Positions 25,602 to 34,746 are shown, counted from the first letter of the stretch. The stretch is 64,000 bases of DNA from Pseudomonas soli (GCF_900110655.1 NZ_FOEQ01000014.1:62001-126000), one strand, 5' to 3'. The notes: generated by a model not told the origin, from the letters alone. Translations and numbers: made by a program.

Positions 25602-26438
25602 ATGAACTATCGCCACGCCTTCCACGCCGGCAACCACGCCGACGTCCTCAAGCACATCGTGCTCACTCGCCTCATCGCCCTGATGTCGCGCAAGGAGCAG
25701 CCGTTCGCCTATATCGATACCCACGCAGGGCTTGGCCTGTACGACCTGCAGGGCGACCAGGCAAGCCGTACCGGTGAGTACCTCGAGGGCGTCGCCCGCC
25801 TGTGGAATCGCGATGACCTGCCCGCCGTTACCGCTGACTATCTGGGCGTTATCAAGCGCCTGAACAAGAACGGCGAGCTGCGCTACTACCCGGGCTCCCC
25901 CGAACTGGCCCGGCGTTTGATGCGTGAACAGGACCGTGCGCAGCTCAACGAAAAGCATCCTGAAGACGGCGTGCTGCTCAAAGAGAACATGAAAAAGGAC
26001 CCGCGAGTCACCGTGCACCTGGGCGAGGGCTGGCACATCCCGCGGGCCCTGCTGCCGGTGCAGGAAAAACGCGCGATCATGTTGATCGACCCGCCGTTCG
26101 AGCAGGCCGACGAGCTCAAGCGCTGCACCGTGGCGATGAAGGAGGCGATCGGTCGCATGCGCCAGACCGTCGCGGCCATCTGGTACCCGATCAAGGACCA
26201 GCGCTCGCTGACCCGCTTCTACCAGGACCTCACCAGCACCGGTGCGCCCAAGCTGCTGCGCGTGGAACTGTATGTGCATCACCAGGACAGCCCGCAGGGC
26301 CTGAACGGCTCGGGCCTGGCCATCGCCAACCCACCGTGGGGCCTGGAAGATGAGCTCAAGGAGCTGCTGCCGTGGTTGGCCAAGGAACTGGCGCAGACCG
26401 CCGGCAGCTTCCGCATGGACTGGCTGATCGCCGAATAA
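25602..26438 (+). CDS. rlmJ: 23S rRNA (adenine-2030-N6)-methyltransferase RlmJ
   Basis: A 278-residue SAM-dependent methyltransferase that modifies A2030 of 23S rRNA. The N terminus MNYRHAFHAGNHADVLKH is diagnostic for RlmJ, as is the DPPF catalytic motif in IMLIDPPFEQADE (about 160-172). AYIDTHAGLGLYDL (about 44-57) is the SAM-binding region. The ATG at 25602 follows AGGAG at a good distance; the longer in-frame start at 25554 lies in the upstream repeat region. It stands alone between two REP pairs. Confidence 0.95.
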   Translation: MNYRHAFHAGNHADVLKHIVLTRLIALMSRKEQPFAYIDTHAGLGLYDLQGDQASRTGEYLEGVARLWNRDDLPAVTADYLGVIKRLNKNGELRYYPGSPELARRLMREQDRAQLNEKHPEDGVLLKENMKKDPRVTVHLGEGWHIPRALLPVQEKRAIMLIDPPFEQADELKRCTVAMKEAIGRMRQTVAAIWYPIKDQRSLTRFYQDLTSTGAPKLLRVELYVHHQDSPQGLNGSGLAIANPPWGLEDELKELLPWLAKELAQTAGSFRMDWLIAE

Positions 26439-26456
26439 ACAGGCGTCGCAAGCACC

Positions 26457-26542
26457 GTGGGAGCGGCGATGCGGCGGCCTGACTTGCCCGGCGATGGCGT
26501 CAGCAAATCCAGCGCCATCGCGGGGCAAGCGCGCTGCCACGT
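26457..26542. repeat. Diverged REP pair
   Basis: GTGGGAGCGGCGATGCGG (from 26457) and, in opposite orientation, CGCCATCGCGGGGCAAGCGC followed by GCTGCCACG (to about 26542) are degenerate REP arms; GACTTGCCCGGCGATGGCG and CGCCATCGCGGGGCAAG still pair around a central CAGCAAATCCAG. It separates rlmJ from the LPS cluster. Confidence 0.65.
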
Positions 26543-26571
26543 CCATGCATCGCGTCAGGCGATCTTTGCGT

Positions 26572-26577
26572 TATAAT
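26572..26577 (+). promoter_or_regulatory. Putative -10 of the LPS core cluster promoter
   Basis: A perfect TATAAT lies 70 bases before the carbamoyltransferase start, inside GCGTTATAATCCCG. No good -35 is found at 16-18 bp spacing. The same TTATAATCCCG context occurs before msbA (35489-35499), which makes a real promoter element more likely. Confidence 0.5.
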
Positions 26578-26647
26578 CCCGCCCTTTAGCCGCCATCCGC
26601 CTGAATGGCCGGTGGCGCACTTCATACCGATTTGAGAGGCTAACCCC

Positions 26648-28405
26648 TTGGCACTGACGATTCTTGGCCTGTCCGGCGCCCTTAGCCATGACCCTTCCGC
26701 GGCCCTGTACATCGACGGCAAGCTGATTGCCGCCGCCGAAGAAGAGCGCTTCGTGCGTGACAAGCATGCGAAGAACCGCATGCCCTACGAGTCGGCGAAG
26801 TTCTGCCTGGAGCAGGCCGGCATCAAGCCGTCGGACGTCGACGTGGTGGCCATTCCTTTCGCCCCGATCAGCCTGTTCGGCAAGGCTCGCTGGCACTACG
26901 CCAAGCGCTACTGGTACGCCCCGGACCGCGCCCTCGACGCGCTGCTGATGGGCAACCGCCGTTACAAGCGCTATCGCAAGAAGATCGTCTGGTGCCTGGA
27001 GCAGTTGGGCTTCGATCCGAAGAAGATCAAGATCGAACCGGTCGAGCACCACCTGGCCCACGCCTCCAGCGCCTACCACTGCTCGGGCTTCAAAGAGAAG
27101 ACCGCGATCCTCGGCATCGACGGCAAGGGCGAGTACGCCACTACCTTCTTCGGCTATGGCGAAAACGGCAAGATCCACAAGATCAAGGAATTCTTCGACC
27201 CGGATTCCCTGGGTGGCCTGTATGGCGCGATCACCGAGTTCCTCGGCTTCGAGATGCTCGATGGCGAGTTCAAGGTCATGGGCATGGCGCCGTATGGCGA
27301 TGCCAGCAAATATGACTTCTCGCGCCTGGCCAGCTTCGAAAACGGCGAGCTGGTGATCAACACCGAGTACGCCAACGTCATTGGCCTGCGCCGCTATAAA
27401 GAGAAGGGCAAGGGCTTCTACTTCTCGCCCAAGCTGATCGAGTGGTTGGGTCCGAAACGCGAAGGCGATATCGCCGACGAGCCGTATATCCACTACGCGG
27501 CGAGCATGCAGGCATTGTTCGAGAAACTCGCCCTGCAGATGATCGACCACTACCTGGGCGATACCCTGAAAGAGACCGGCAAGCTGGCCTTCGCCGGCGG
27601 CTGTGCGCTGAACGTCAAACTGAACCAGAAGATCATCGCCCGCGATGACGTGAAAGAGTTGTTCGTCCAGCCAGCGTCCGGCGACGCCGGTACTGCGGTA
27701 GGTGCAGCTGCCTATGTGTCCCACGCCCGTGGCGTGCCGGTCGAGAAGATGGAGCACGTCTATCTCGGCCCTGCGTACTCCAACGAAGACGTGATCGCCG
27801 CCTGCGCCCGTCACCCGAGCAAACCGGTATGGCGCAAGCTCGAGAACATGCCCGAGCAGATTGCCAAGATCATGGTCGACGGCAACCCGGTTGCCTGGTT
27901 CCAGGGTCGCATGGAGTTTGGCCCGCGCGCACTGGGTGGTCGCTCGATCATCGGTTGCCCGAGCGTGCCGGGCGTGGCCGACCGCATCAACCACCAGATC
28001 AAGTTCCGCGAGCGCTGGAGGCCTTTCTGCCCATCGATGCTCGACACCGTCGCGCCGCAGATGATCAAGATCGACCATCCGGCCCCGTTCATGACCTTCA
28101 CCTTCGAAGTGGCTGAAGAGTGGAAGACCCGCGTGCCGGAAGTGGTCCACGAGGACGGTACCTCGCGTGCCCAGGTGCTCAAGCGCGAGTACAATCCGCG
28201 CTACTACGACATGATGAAGGCGCTGGAAGACCTGACCGGCAACGGCGTGTCGCTGAACACCTCGCTCAACCGCCGTGGCGAACCGATGATCTGCTCGCCG
28301 ACCGACGCCCTGAACATGTTCTTCGGCTCGGACCTGCAGTACCTGATCATGGAAGACATCCTGGTGGTCAAGGAAGGCGCCGCGCCGTATGACCAGCCGC
28401 TCTGA
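26648..28405 (+). CDS. Carbamoyltransferase (NodU/CmcH/TobZ family) of the LPS core locus
   Basis: A 585-residue O-carbamoyltransferase. The N-terminal Kae1-like domain (about 1-360) shows ILGLSGALSHDPSAALYIDGKL, AAAEEERFVRDKH and the metal/adenylate site VEHHLAHASSAYH (about 130-142); the C-terminal domain has WFQGRMEFGPRALGGRSI and NTSLNRRGEPM. Family members transfer carbamoyl from carbamoyl phosphate via carbamoyl-AMP to a hydroxyl. In P. aeruginosa the gene at this position (PA5005, which I recall as wapO) is thought to carbamoylate heptose II of the LPS inner core, so that role is likely here. The start is TTG at 26648, preceded by GAGAGG; no ATG fits the family N terminus. Its 3' end overlaps the next glycosyltransferase gene by 17 bp. 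Confidence 0.88.
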   Translation: MALTILGLSGALSHDPSAALYIDGKLIAAAEEERFVRDKHAKNRMPYESAKFCLEQAGIKPSDVDVVAIPFAPISLFGKARWHYAKRYWYAPDRALDALLMGNRRYKRYRKKIVWCLEQLGFDPKKIKIEPVEHHLAHASSAYHCSGFKEKTAILGIDGKGEYATTFFGYGENGKIHKIKEFFDPDSLGGLYGAITEFLGFEMLDGEFKVMGMAPYGDASKYDFSRLASFENGELVINTEYANVIGLRRYKEKGKGFYFSPKLIEWLGPKREGDIADEPYIHYAASMQALFEKLALQMIDHYLGDTLKETGKLAFAGGCALNVKLNQKIIARDDVKELFVQPASGDAGTAVGAAAYVSHARGVPVEKMEHVYLGPAYSNEDVIAACARHPSKPVWRKLENMPEQIAKIMVDGNPVAWFQGRMEFGPRALGGRSIIGCPSVPGVADRINHQIKFRERWRPFCPSMLDTVAPQMIKIDHPAPFMTFTFEVAEEWKTRVPEVVHEDGTSRAQVLKREYNPRYYDMMKALEDLTGNGVSLNTSLNRRGEPMICSPTDALNMFFGSDLQYLIMEDILVVKEGAAPYDQPL

Positions 28406-29519
28406 ACCGCGGATCCTGCAGTTCTGCCATGGCTATGACGGGCCGTTCCTCGACTGCGCCCGTCAATACGCCAGCCTGTTCCAGGGCAGCGGCTACAAGG
28501 TCACCACCGTGTTCCTCACCGGGGCAGCTGACGCGCAGGTCGCGGCTGGCTGCGCCTCGGACGAGGTATTGTTCCTGGAATTCAGTTCAAAGGCCGTGCG
28601 TGGCCTGAAACTGGGTGCCATCGCCGCGCTGCGCAAGATCGCCGCGCAGCGCAATTTCGCGTTCTGCATCGCCCACCGCTTCAAGCCGATCTATGTCGCG
28701 CTGCTGGGCACCGGCCTGCCGGTGATCGGCGTGCACCACGCGTTTGGCGACTACCAGCGCAAGGGGCGTCGCCTGTTCGCCAACCTGTTCCGTAAACGCC
28801 TGAGCCTGCTCGGTGTCTCGGATGCGGTGCGCGACGACATGCGACGCTGCTTGGGGCGTTGGCCGGCCGAGCGTATCCAGACCCTGTACAACCGCATCGA
28901 TGTCGAGACATTGCAGGCCAGCTTGGTGCCGCGTGACGAGGCGCGTTGTGCCTTGGGCCTGGATGAGCATGCCTGGGTGGTGGGCAATGTCGGTCGCCTG
29001 CACCCGGACAAGGACCAGGCCACGCTGTTGCGCGGCTTCGCCGAAGCCTTGCCTGGCCTGCCGGCTGGCGCGCGGCTGGCAATCCTGGGCAAGGGCCGCC
29101 TCGAGGCGCAGCTCAGGGCATTGGCCGCTGAGCTGGGCATTGCCGGGCAGGTGGACTTTCTCGGCCAGGTGCCGGACGCCCGCCGTTACTTCCGCGCCTT
29201 CGATGTATTTGCACTGAGCTCCGACCATGAGCCGTTCGGCATGGTCCTGCTGGAGGCCATGGTGGCAGGCGTGCCGCTCCTGGCCACTGCCTGTGGCGGC
29301 GCCCGGGAAGTGGTTGAGGGTGTGGGCGTGCTGTTCCCGCTGGGCGATGCCGCGCAGCTGGCCCAGGGCCTGAAACACATGGCCGGGTTGGACGCCGGGC
29401 AGCGCGAGGCCTGTGCTTTGCACATGCTGCAGCGCCTGCAGCAGCGTTTCAGCGACCAGGCAGTGCGCGGTGCCTTCTGGCAGTTGCCGCAGGTGCGTGC
29501 GCTGGTCGCGGAGGCCTGA
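28389..29519 (+). CDS. wapH: LPS core glycosyltransferase, GT4 family (WapH position)
   Basis: A 376-residue GT-B glycosyltransferase of family GT4. The C-terminal donor-binding domain is clear: VGNVGRLHPDKDQATLLRGFA (about 196-216), the conserved VDFLGQVPDARRYFRAFDVF (about 256-275), then the EX7E-type motif SDHEPFGMVLLEAMVAGVPLLAT (about 279-301). The N-terminal acceptor domain has VIGVHHAFGDYQRKGRR. Position and neighbours correspond to P. aeruginosa PA5004 (wapH), which adds an outer-core hexose. The exact sugar in this strain cannot be told. It overlaps the carbamoyltransferase gene by 17 bp and shares one base with the mig-14 homologue, so translation is coupled. Confidence 0.8.
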   Translation: MTSRSEPRILQFCHGYDGPFLDCARQYASLFQGSGYKVTTVFLTGAADAQVAAGCASDEVLFLEFSSKAVRGLKLGAIAALRKIAAQRNFAFCIAHRFKPIYVALLGTGLPVIGVHHAFGDYQRKGRRLFANLFRKRLSLLGVSDAVRDDMRRCLGRWPAERIQTLYNRIDVETLQASLVPRDEARCALGLDEHAWVVGNVGRLHPDKDQATLLRGFAEALPGLPAGARLAILGKGRLEAQLRALAAELGIAGQVDFLGQVPDARRYFRAFDVFALSSDHEPFGMVLLEAMVAGVPLLATACGGAREVVEGVGVLFPLGDAAQLAQGLKHMAGLDAGQREACALHMLQRLQQRFSDQAVRGAFWQLPQVRALVAEA

Positions 29520-30415
29520 TGCTCAACTTTATCCAAGGCTGGCGCGAACGCGGTTGGCAAGTCATCGACGCGGCCGCCTACGGCGATACCTGGCAGCGGT
29601 TTGGCGGCAGTGTGGCGACCCATCCTCTGGTGATCGAGCAACTGGCCGACCTGGCCCAGATCCCGGTGCGTTATCTGGGTTTTCCACAGGATGGTGAGCT
29701 CAAGGCCGCGTTGCCGGTATGGGGGCGCCACTTGGCGCTGTCCAAGGACGTGCTCAAGCGGCATGGCAAGAAAGGCCTGTTCGACCTGGGCAACGCCGAG
29801 ATCATCCTGCCGGCCGCCGATGACTGCGCCGCGCCGCTGCGCCATGCCGGGCGTTACCTGTCCGAGTTGAACCAGGGCCGTTTCAGCGGTCTCAAGGCGC
29901 AGCCCGAGCAATTGGCCATGTCTCGCCCGCACGAGGACCTGTCGAAGAAGTTTCGCTATAACCAGCGCCGTGAGCTGCGCCTGCTGGAAGAGGCCGGCGG
30001 CCAGGTGCGACCGATTGGCGATTTCACTGCAGCCGAGATCGCGGCGATGTACTGTGACTTGTTCCAGCGTCGCTGGGGGTTCCCGGCTACCGGCGCGGCC
30101 CGCATGGCCGAAGTGGTCGAGCGCCTGCGCGAACTGTTGATTGGCTCCGTGCTGTTCCTGGAGGGCGCGCCGATCGCGATCCAGCTGGTGTATCGCGTCG
30201 AGGCGCCACAGTGGATCAGCGTCGAATATGTAAACGGCGGTGTCGACCCGCAGACCAAGGCCTTCAGCCCTGGTAGCGTACTGAGCTTCCTTAATACCCA
30301 GGCTGCCTGGGAGGATGCCAATGCCCGCGGCAAGGCGCTGCGGTTCTCCTTCGGCCGGGCCGATCGAGAGTACAAGGATCGTTGGTGCAACCCCGTCAAC
30401 GTCTTCCAGGTCTGA
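29519..30415 (+). CDS. mig-14: Mig-14-family antimicrobial peptide resistance protein
   Basis: A 298-residue protein of the Mig-14 family, in the GNAT-like/FemAB-like superfamily. Visible features are a FemAB-like core with KFRYNQRRELRLLEEAGG (about 145-162) and YCDLFQRRWGFP, then the C-terminal FSPGSVLSFLNTQAAWEDANARG and LRFSFGRADREYKDRWCNP (about 276-294). Salmonella and P. aeruginosa Mig-14 help resist cationic peptides and act at the inner membrane; the biochemical reaction is not known. The P. aeruginosa counterpart PA5003 sits at the same place. The start codon overlaps the last base of the preceding gene and dnpA starts 2 bp after its stop, so it is a tightly packed member of the core operon. 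Confidence 0.87.
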   Translation: MLNFIQGWRERGWQVIDAAAYGDTWQRFGGSVATHPLVIEQLADLAQIPVRYLGFPQDGELKAALPVWGRHLALSKDVLKRHGKKGLFDLGNAEIILPAADDCAAPLRHAGRYLSELNQGRFSGLKAQPEQLAMSRPHEDLSKKFRYNQRRELRLLEEAGGQVRPIGDFTAAEIAAMYCDLFQRRWGFPATGAARMAEVVERLRELLIGSVLFLEGAPIAIQLVYRVEAPQWISVEYVNGGVDPQTKAFSPGSVLSFLNTQAAWEDANARGKALRFSFGRADREYKDRWCNPVNVFQV

Positions 30416-30417
30416 AC

Positions 30418-31845
30418 ATGAGCGCCAACAAGCAGCAACTGCTCAAACGCCATCGCAAGCGCAAGCGGGTGATCCTGCTGGTGTTGCTTGTCGCGCTGTT
30501 GCTCACGGCGCTGTGGGCATGGTGGTTGCCGCCTGTCCTCGCGGTGTTGTTGTGGGTGGCCCATGAGGCCTGGTTCTCCGACCACCTGTTCTACGTGCCC
30601 GGCAGCGACTACCAGTACGACTTGCAGGCCAGCGAGCGTCATGCACTGCACGGCCTTGGCGGGGTGCTTGCGTTGCCGAAAGATTGCCAACTGGACGGTA
30701 ACGAGACCCTGTTGCTGCGGGTGAATCTGCGCGCCGGTTGGTTGGGGCGTCTGCTCGACCCTGCGGTACGCATCGAAGGTGGCGTCGCCGATTGCCAGGC
30801 CTTCGAGCGTGGTGTTCGCGGTGTGCGCTACCTGAACCTGGGGGGGCAGGCCGAGGCGCTGGGCGCCGGGCGGCTGCGCCTGAGTGGCCGGCACTGCCGC
30901 GTGGCGCCGGAGATGGAGTTGCTGGTGTTCCGTCACGACGACTACCTGGCCGGCTCGCTGATGGTCATCGCACCTCATGCCGACGATGCCGAGCTTGCGG
31001 CGTTCGCTGCTTATGCCCAGGCTAAAAGCAGCTGGATCGTGACCCTGACCGCAGGTGAGATCGAGAACGCGTATTACCGCGAAACCTTCGGCCTCGACCT
31101 GGTAGAGGCGGCCCGCCTCAAGGGCGAGTTGCGCAGTTGGGACAGCATCGCCGTGCCCCGCTGGGCCGGGGTGCCTTCCCAGCAGTGCGTGCAGTTGGGT
31201 TATTTCTGCATGCAGCTGCCGGCCATGCAGGCCGAGCCCGAGACACCTGTCGCATCGCGCGAGGCCGACCTGGCCGACACCCGGCCATTCCGCCGTTTCA
31301 ATGAAGTCGCGCTGTGCAGCGATGCCGATGGCCGGCCGACCTGGAGCAACCTGGTCCAGGATCTGCGCGAGCTCATCGAGCGTGCGCGCCCGGCAACCAT
31401 CGTGATGCCGCACCCGACACTCGACCCCCACCCGGACCACGTGTGCGCCCATGACGCCCTGCAGCAAGCGTTGCAAGGGGCGAGTTGGCAACCGCAAAAC
31501 TTGCTGTTGTACGCCAATCACCTGCACGACAATGATCGCTGGCCGATGGGCGATGCCGGTACCGGGGTGCCTTTGCCACCGTTCTTCGATGCGGGCCTGC
31601 CCATGCGCCCCTGGGTGCTTGGGGTTGGCGAGCAGCAGCAGAGGCAAAAGGCCATCGCTTTGGGTATGATGCACGACCTGCAGCCTGCGGCTCCATTCAA
31701 ACGCAGGGTTCGTCGCTTCCTGCAGCGCTGCTTGGCCGCCCGGCGCTGGCCGGCATTCGGTGACAATGAATTCTTCCGCAAGGCCGTACGGCGCCACGAA
31801 CTGCTGTGGGTCGGTACAGTGATCGACAAGAGAGAGCCACGGTGA
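30418..31845 (+). CDS. dnpA: PIG-L-family de-N-acetylase DnpA
   Basis: A 475-residue membrane-anchored deacetylase. A basic N terminus (KRHRKRKR) is followed by one or two hydrophobic helices (about residues 18-50). The PIG-L domain begins at about 180 with VIAPHADDAELAAFAAYAQ, the AHxDDE zinc motif (H187, D189/D190), and ends with the MPHPTLDPHPDH region (about 335-346), which contributes further histidines. It corresponds to P. aeruginosa PA5002 (dnpA), a de-N-acetylase in the LPS core cluster that affects fluoroquinolone persistence; its substrate is thought to be an N-acetylated core sugar. The ATG at 30418 was chosen because the upstream in-frame ATG at 30382 would run back into mig-14. 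It overlaps ssg by GTGA. Confidence 0.88.
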   Translation: MSANKQQLLKRHRKRKRVILLVLLVALLLTALWAWWLPPVLAVLLWVAHEAWFSDHLFYVPGSDYQYDLQASERHALHGLGGVLALPKDCQLDGNETLLLRVNLRAGWLGRLLDPAVRIEGGVADCQAFERGVRGVRYLNLGGQAEALGAGRLRLSGRHCRVAPEMELLVFRHDDYLAGSLMVIAPHADDAELAAFAAYAQAKSSWIVTLTAGEIENAYYRETFGLDLVEAARLKGELRSWDSIAVPRWAGVPSQQCVQLGYFCMQLPAMQAEPETPVASREADLADTRPFRRFNEVALCSDADGRPTWSNLVQDLRELIERARPATIVMPHPTLDPHPDHVCAHDALQQALQGASWQPQNLLLYANHLHDNDRWPMGDAGTGVPLPPFFDAGLPMRPWVLGVGEQQQRQKAIALGMMHDLQPAAPFKRRVRRFLQRCLAARRWPAFGDNEFFRKAVRRHELLWVGTVIDKREPR

Positions 31846-32804
31846 AAGTCCTGTTCCTGGTCCAGAAAGAGCAACGCGCCATCCTGGACCGTCTTTACGA
31901 AGGTATCGCGGCCGACTGCGAGTGCGATATCCGCTGGCTTACCGGTGACCAGCAGGCCGACTTGCGTAGCTATTTCCGCGAACATGTGCAAGTCGATCAG
32001 TACGACCGCATCCTGTTCTTCCTGCGGTTCAAGAAAGAAATCCGCCAGGCACGTTTCATCCGCACGCTCCCGAACCTGGTGATCCTCGAGCACGATGCCT
32101 ACCAGAACTACATACCGTGCAAGTACACCGGCAAGTTCAGCGAGTACTACAGCCAGTTGCCGTGGGCACGGGTCATCACTTCAGGCGCGGTGGTTACCCG
32201 CCGGCTGCGTGATGAAGGTTTCGATGCGGTATTCGTGCCCAAGGGCTACGACCAGGCACTGTTGCGCAACGAGAACCGCGAGCGCGACATCGAACTGGCG
32301 TTCGTCGGCAGCCTGCGCAGCGTGGCTTACTCCGGGCGCAAGCAGATGCTCGAGTCGATCGCGGCGGTAGAGAACCTGTTGATCACCCGCACCAAGTCGG
32401 GCGAGGAATACAGCCAGACTCTCAGTCGCATTCGCTTCTTCGTCAGTGCCGACGTCGGCATGGGCGAGTACATGATCAAGAACTTCGAAGCCATGGCCTG
32501 TGGTTGTGTCCTGTTCGCCTATGACCAGGGCGAGGAGGAGAACCAGGCACTGGGCTTCGAAGACATGCACAACATCGTGCTCTATCGCGACCTTGAACAA
32601 CTACGCGAGAAGCTCGCCCGGCTGCGTGGCGACCTCGCCCTGGCCGAGCGCATCTCACACAACGGCCAGCAGCTGGCCGAGCAGCGTTATACCTTTCACG
32701 CGCTTGGGCAGGCGATCACCGAGGCCATGCGCGCGCCGTTACGCCCGGCCAGCAAACCCGGCCTGGTGGAGCGTTTGCTGCATGCCATTGGTTGGTCGCG
32801 TTAA
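31842..32804 (+). CDS. ssg: Ssg-type glycosyltransferase
   Basis: A 320-residue GT-B-like glycosyltransferase. The N terminus VKVLFLVQKEQRAILDRLYEG is typical of Ssg; the C-terminal domain has the donor-site segment GMGEYMIKNFEAMACGCVLFAYDQGEEE (about 208-235), where Glu residues of the family motif are seen. P. aeruginosa PA5001 (ssg) lies in the same order, and the homologue of P. alkylphenolica is reported to affect lipopolysaccharide, exopolysaccharide and cell surface traits. The start is GTG at 31842, overlapping the dnpA stop as GTGA, with AGAGAG upstream. Sugar specificity unknown. Confidence 0.85.
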   Translation: MKVLFLVQKEQRAILDRLYEGIAADCECDIRWLTGDQQADLRSYFREHVQVDQYDRILFFLRFKKEIRQARFIRTLPNLVILEHDAYQNYIPCKYTGKFSEYYSQLPWARVITSGAVVTRRLRDEGFDAVFVPKGYDQALLRNENRERDIELAFVGSLRSVAYSGRKQMLESIAAVENLLITRTKSGEEYSQTLSRIRFFVSADVGMGEYMIKNFEAMACGCVLFAYDQGEEENQALGFEDMHNIVLYRDLEQLREKLARLRGDLALAERISHNGQQLAEQRYTFHALGQAITEAMRAPLRPASKPGLVERLLHAIGWSR

Positions 32805-32827
32805 GCCCTGAACACATCGAGGAAGCC

Positions 32828-33595
32828 ATGATCTTCAGTGAAAACAGCGAGATCACACTGGTGGTGACCAGCTGTGGTCGTTTTGAACTGCTCAAGCGCA
32901 CGCTCGAGAGTTTTGATCTCTACAACACGGCGCCTATCCGCGAAGTGTTCATCACCGAGGACTCCGGTGACGAGGCGGTACGGGGTTGCATTCCCGAGCA
33001 CTGGCGCGAGCACACCACCTTCATCGTCAACAACCCCAAGCTCGGGCAGTTGCGTTCGGTGGATGCCGCCTACTCGCAGGTCAAGACGTTCTGGGTGTTC
33101 CATTGCGAGGATGACTGGGCGTTCTATCGCCCGGGTTTCGTCGAGGAGTCCCAGGCCTTGCTCGAAGCCGACCCGCAAGCCTTGCAGGTCTGGCTGCGCA
33201 GCTTCAACCATGACTTGCAGGTGCACAGCCCCTATGTGTTCCTTGAAGCGCGCCAGGTGCTGCAGGGTATCCCCTTCCACAAGCTGGGTTCGCACAAGGC
33301 GGAATGGCAGGGGTTCTCTTTCAACCCTGGCCTGCGCAGGCTCGCCGACTACCAGGCGCATGCGCCGTACGCCGCGCATTCGGGCGAGAAGAGCCTGTCG
33401 CGGCTGTACGCCGAACGTGACCGCTACGCGCTGATCCTCGAGAACGACGCGGTGCTGCACACAGGGTTCGGCGAGCATGTGGAAATGCCGGAAGAGAAGA
33501 TCAAGAAGGCTCGACGCAAGCGCATGGATCGCATTCGTCTGCTGGGCGTGTTGTTTATTGGACTATTGCTTGGATGGGTGTTGAAGGATGTTTGA
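32828..33595 (+). CDS. GT2-like glycosyltransferase with C-terminal membrane helix (WapR position)
   Basis: A 255-residue GT-A glycosyltransferase. It opens with ITLVVTSCGRFELLKRTLESF (about residues 9-29), typical for nucleotide-sugar binding. The metal-binding acidic motif appears as FHCEDDWAFYRPGF (about 93-106). The C terminus is a basic stretch (KKARRKRMDRIR) followed by one transmembrane helix, LLGVLFIGLLLGWVL, anchoring the enzyme to the inner membrane. The position between ssg and waaL equals P. aeruginosa PA5000, the wapR rhamnosyltransferase that makes the O-antigen-accepting core glycoform. I place it there by synteny, not by close sequence comparison. It overlaps waaL by 8 bp. Confidence 0.8.
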   Translation: MIFSENSEITLVVTSCGRFELLKRTLESFDLYNTAPIREVFITEDSGDEAVRGCIPEHWREHTTFIVNNPKLGQLRSVDAAYSQVKTFWVFHCEDDWAFYRPGFVEESQALLEADPQALQVWLRSFNHDLQVHSPYVFLEARQVLQGIPFHKLGSHKAEWQGFSFNPGLRRLADYQAHAPYAAHSGEKSLSRLYAERDRYALILENDAVLHTGFGEHVEMPEEKIKKARRKRMDRIRLLGVLFIGLLLGWVLKDV

Positions 33596-34745
33596 AGGGA
33601 TTGACAGCGATAACCGCACGAGTCAGCGCTATTTCAGTGCCGCGTTGATCGTGTTCCTCGCCAGCTTCGTGCTGATGGCGTCATCGAAATGGACGAACAA
33701 CATTTTCTACGCTTTCATCGCGTTGCCTGGCTTGGTGTTCCTGGTCAAGGAGCGCGGTGCGGGGTTGTTCAACGACAAGCTTGGATTGGCGTGGCTGCTG
33801 TTCCTGCTTTGGTTCCTGGTGCCCGCAGCGATTGCTGGCGATGGGCAGTTCTACAAGCACATCGCTTATGTCGCGCTCTTTGTGTTCGCTGTGGCAGGGC
33901 TGACGAATCAGGGTTTCTTCCGCTCCGAAGTGTTTGCTCGTGCGCTGTTCTGGATCATCTGCCTGTACATCTTCGGCTATTCGGCTTTCGCTTACCTGAC
34001 CGGCGTACATGCCTTGGGTGAGCGGGTGAGTCTGATGCCCGCGCGCATGCAGAACGTGATCTACACCAGTATATGGCTGCTCTGTGCGTTGGCACTGGCA
34101 ATGCCGGGATGGTTGCACCGTCGCCGCTGGATCGAAGCGTTTGCCGCCGTCGCGCTGTCGGTGGTGGCGATCACCTTTGTCCTGCAGACGCGTACCGCTA
34201 TGGTCGGCGCTGCCTTCCTGTTTGCCGCCTGGGCGTGCTGGGCATTGTGGCGCTTCCCGCGCGTGGCCGGGAGCTGGCTGTTGGTGTTCGCGGTACTCGG
34301 AGGCATCGCCCTCTGGTTGGTGAAGGACATGGCCTGGTTCCATTCGCTTTTCGAGCGCGGTGACTCCTATCGCGGCGAGTTGTTCCACGTGATGGTCGGC
34401 GAGTGGCAGAACTGTGGCTGGATGATTGGCTGCGGTGTCGAGTTCCATACCGACAAGCTGCTGAGCGGCTTCATGCCGATCCAGCATCCTCACAATATCT
34501 TTGTTGCGCTGGGCCTCTATACCGGTGGTGTCTCGCTGGTCCTGTTCCTGGTCATTGTGGCGATGACCCTGGTACAGGCCTTGCGCCTTCGTGATCCTTG
34601 GGGCATGTACCTGGCCTGTGCCCTGGTCATGCTCAACTTCGACGGCAGCAAGCTGATTGGTAACCCCGACGAGCTATGGCCGCTGGTCCTGCTGCCGGCA
34701 GCCATGGTGCTTGGCCGTGGGTTGCAGCAGCGACGTTTGCGCTGA
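33588..34745 (+). CDS. waaL: O-antigen ligase family protein WaaL
   Basis: A 385-residue polytopic membrane protein with about 10-12 helices. It has the large periplasmic loop typical of the O-antigen ligase/polymerase family (about 265-310), ending with the conserved PIQHPHNIFVALGLYTGG (about 296-313), where the His-x-x-Asn is a family signature. The arginine pair region LQTRTAMVGAAF (about 199-210) is also typical. It joins O-antigen from undecaprenyl diphosphate to the lipid A-core in the periplasm. The hydrophobic, less GC-rich coding sequence is normal for these genes. It is the last gene of the plus-strand core operon and is followed at once by a hairpin. Confidence 0.9.
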   Translation: MFEGIDSDNRTSQRYFSAALIVFLASFVLMASSKWTNNIFYAFIALPGLVFLVKERGAGLFNDKLGLAWLLFLLWFLVPAAIAGDGQFYKHIAYVALFVFAVAGLTNQGFFRSEVFARALFWIICLYIFGYSAFAYLTGVHALGERVSLMPARMQNVIYTSIWLLCALALAMPGWLHRRRWIEAFAAVALSVVAITFVLQTRTAMVGAAFLFAAWACWALWRFPRVAGSWLLVFAVLGGIALWLVKDMAWFHSLFERGDSYRGELFHVMVGEWQNCGWMIGCGVEFHTDKLLSGFMPIQHPHNIFVALGLYTGGVSLVLFLVIVAMTLVQALRLRDPWGMYLACALVMLNFDGSKLIGNPDELWPLVLLPAAMVLGRGLQQRRLR

Positions 34746-34746
34746 C

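Noticed and set aside
26555..28150. 531-codon minus-strand open frame opposite the carbamoyltransferase
   Set aside because: Shadow frame of a conserved gene in GC-rich DNA; no ribosome-binding site and no motif.
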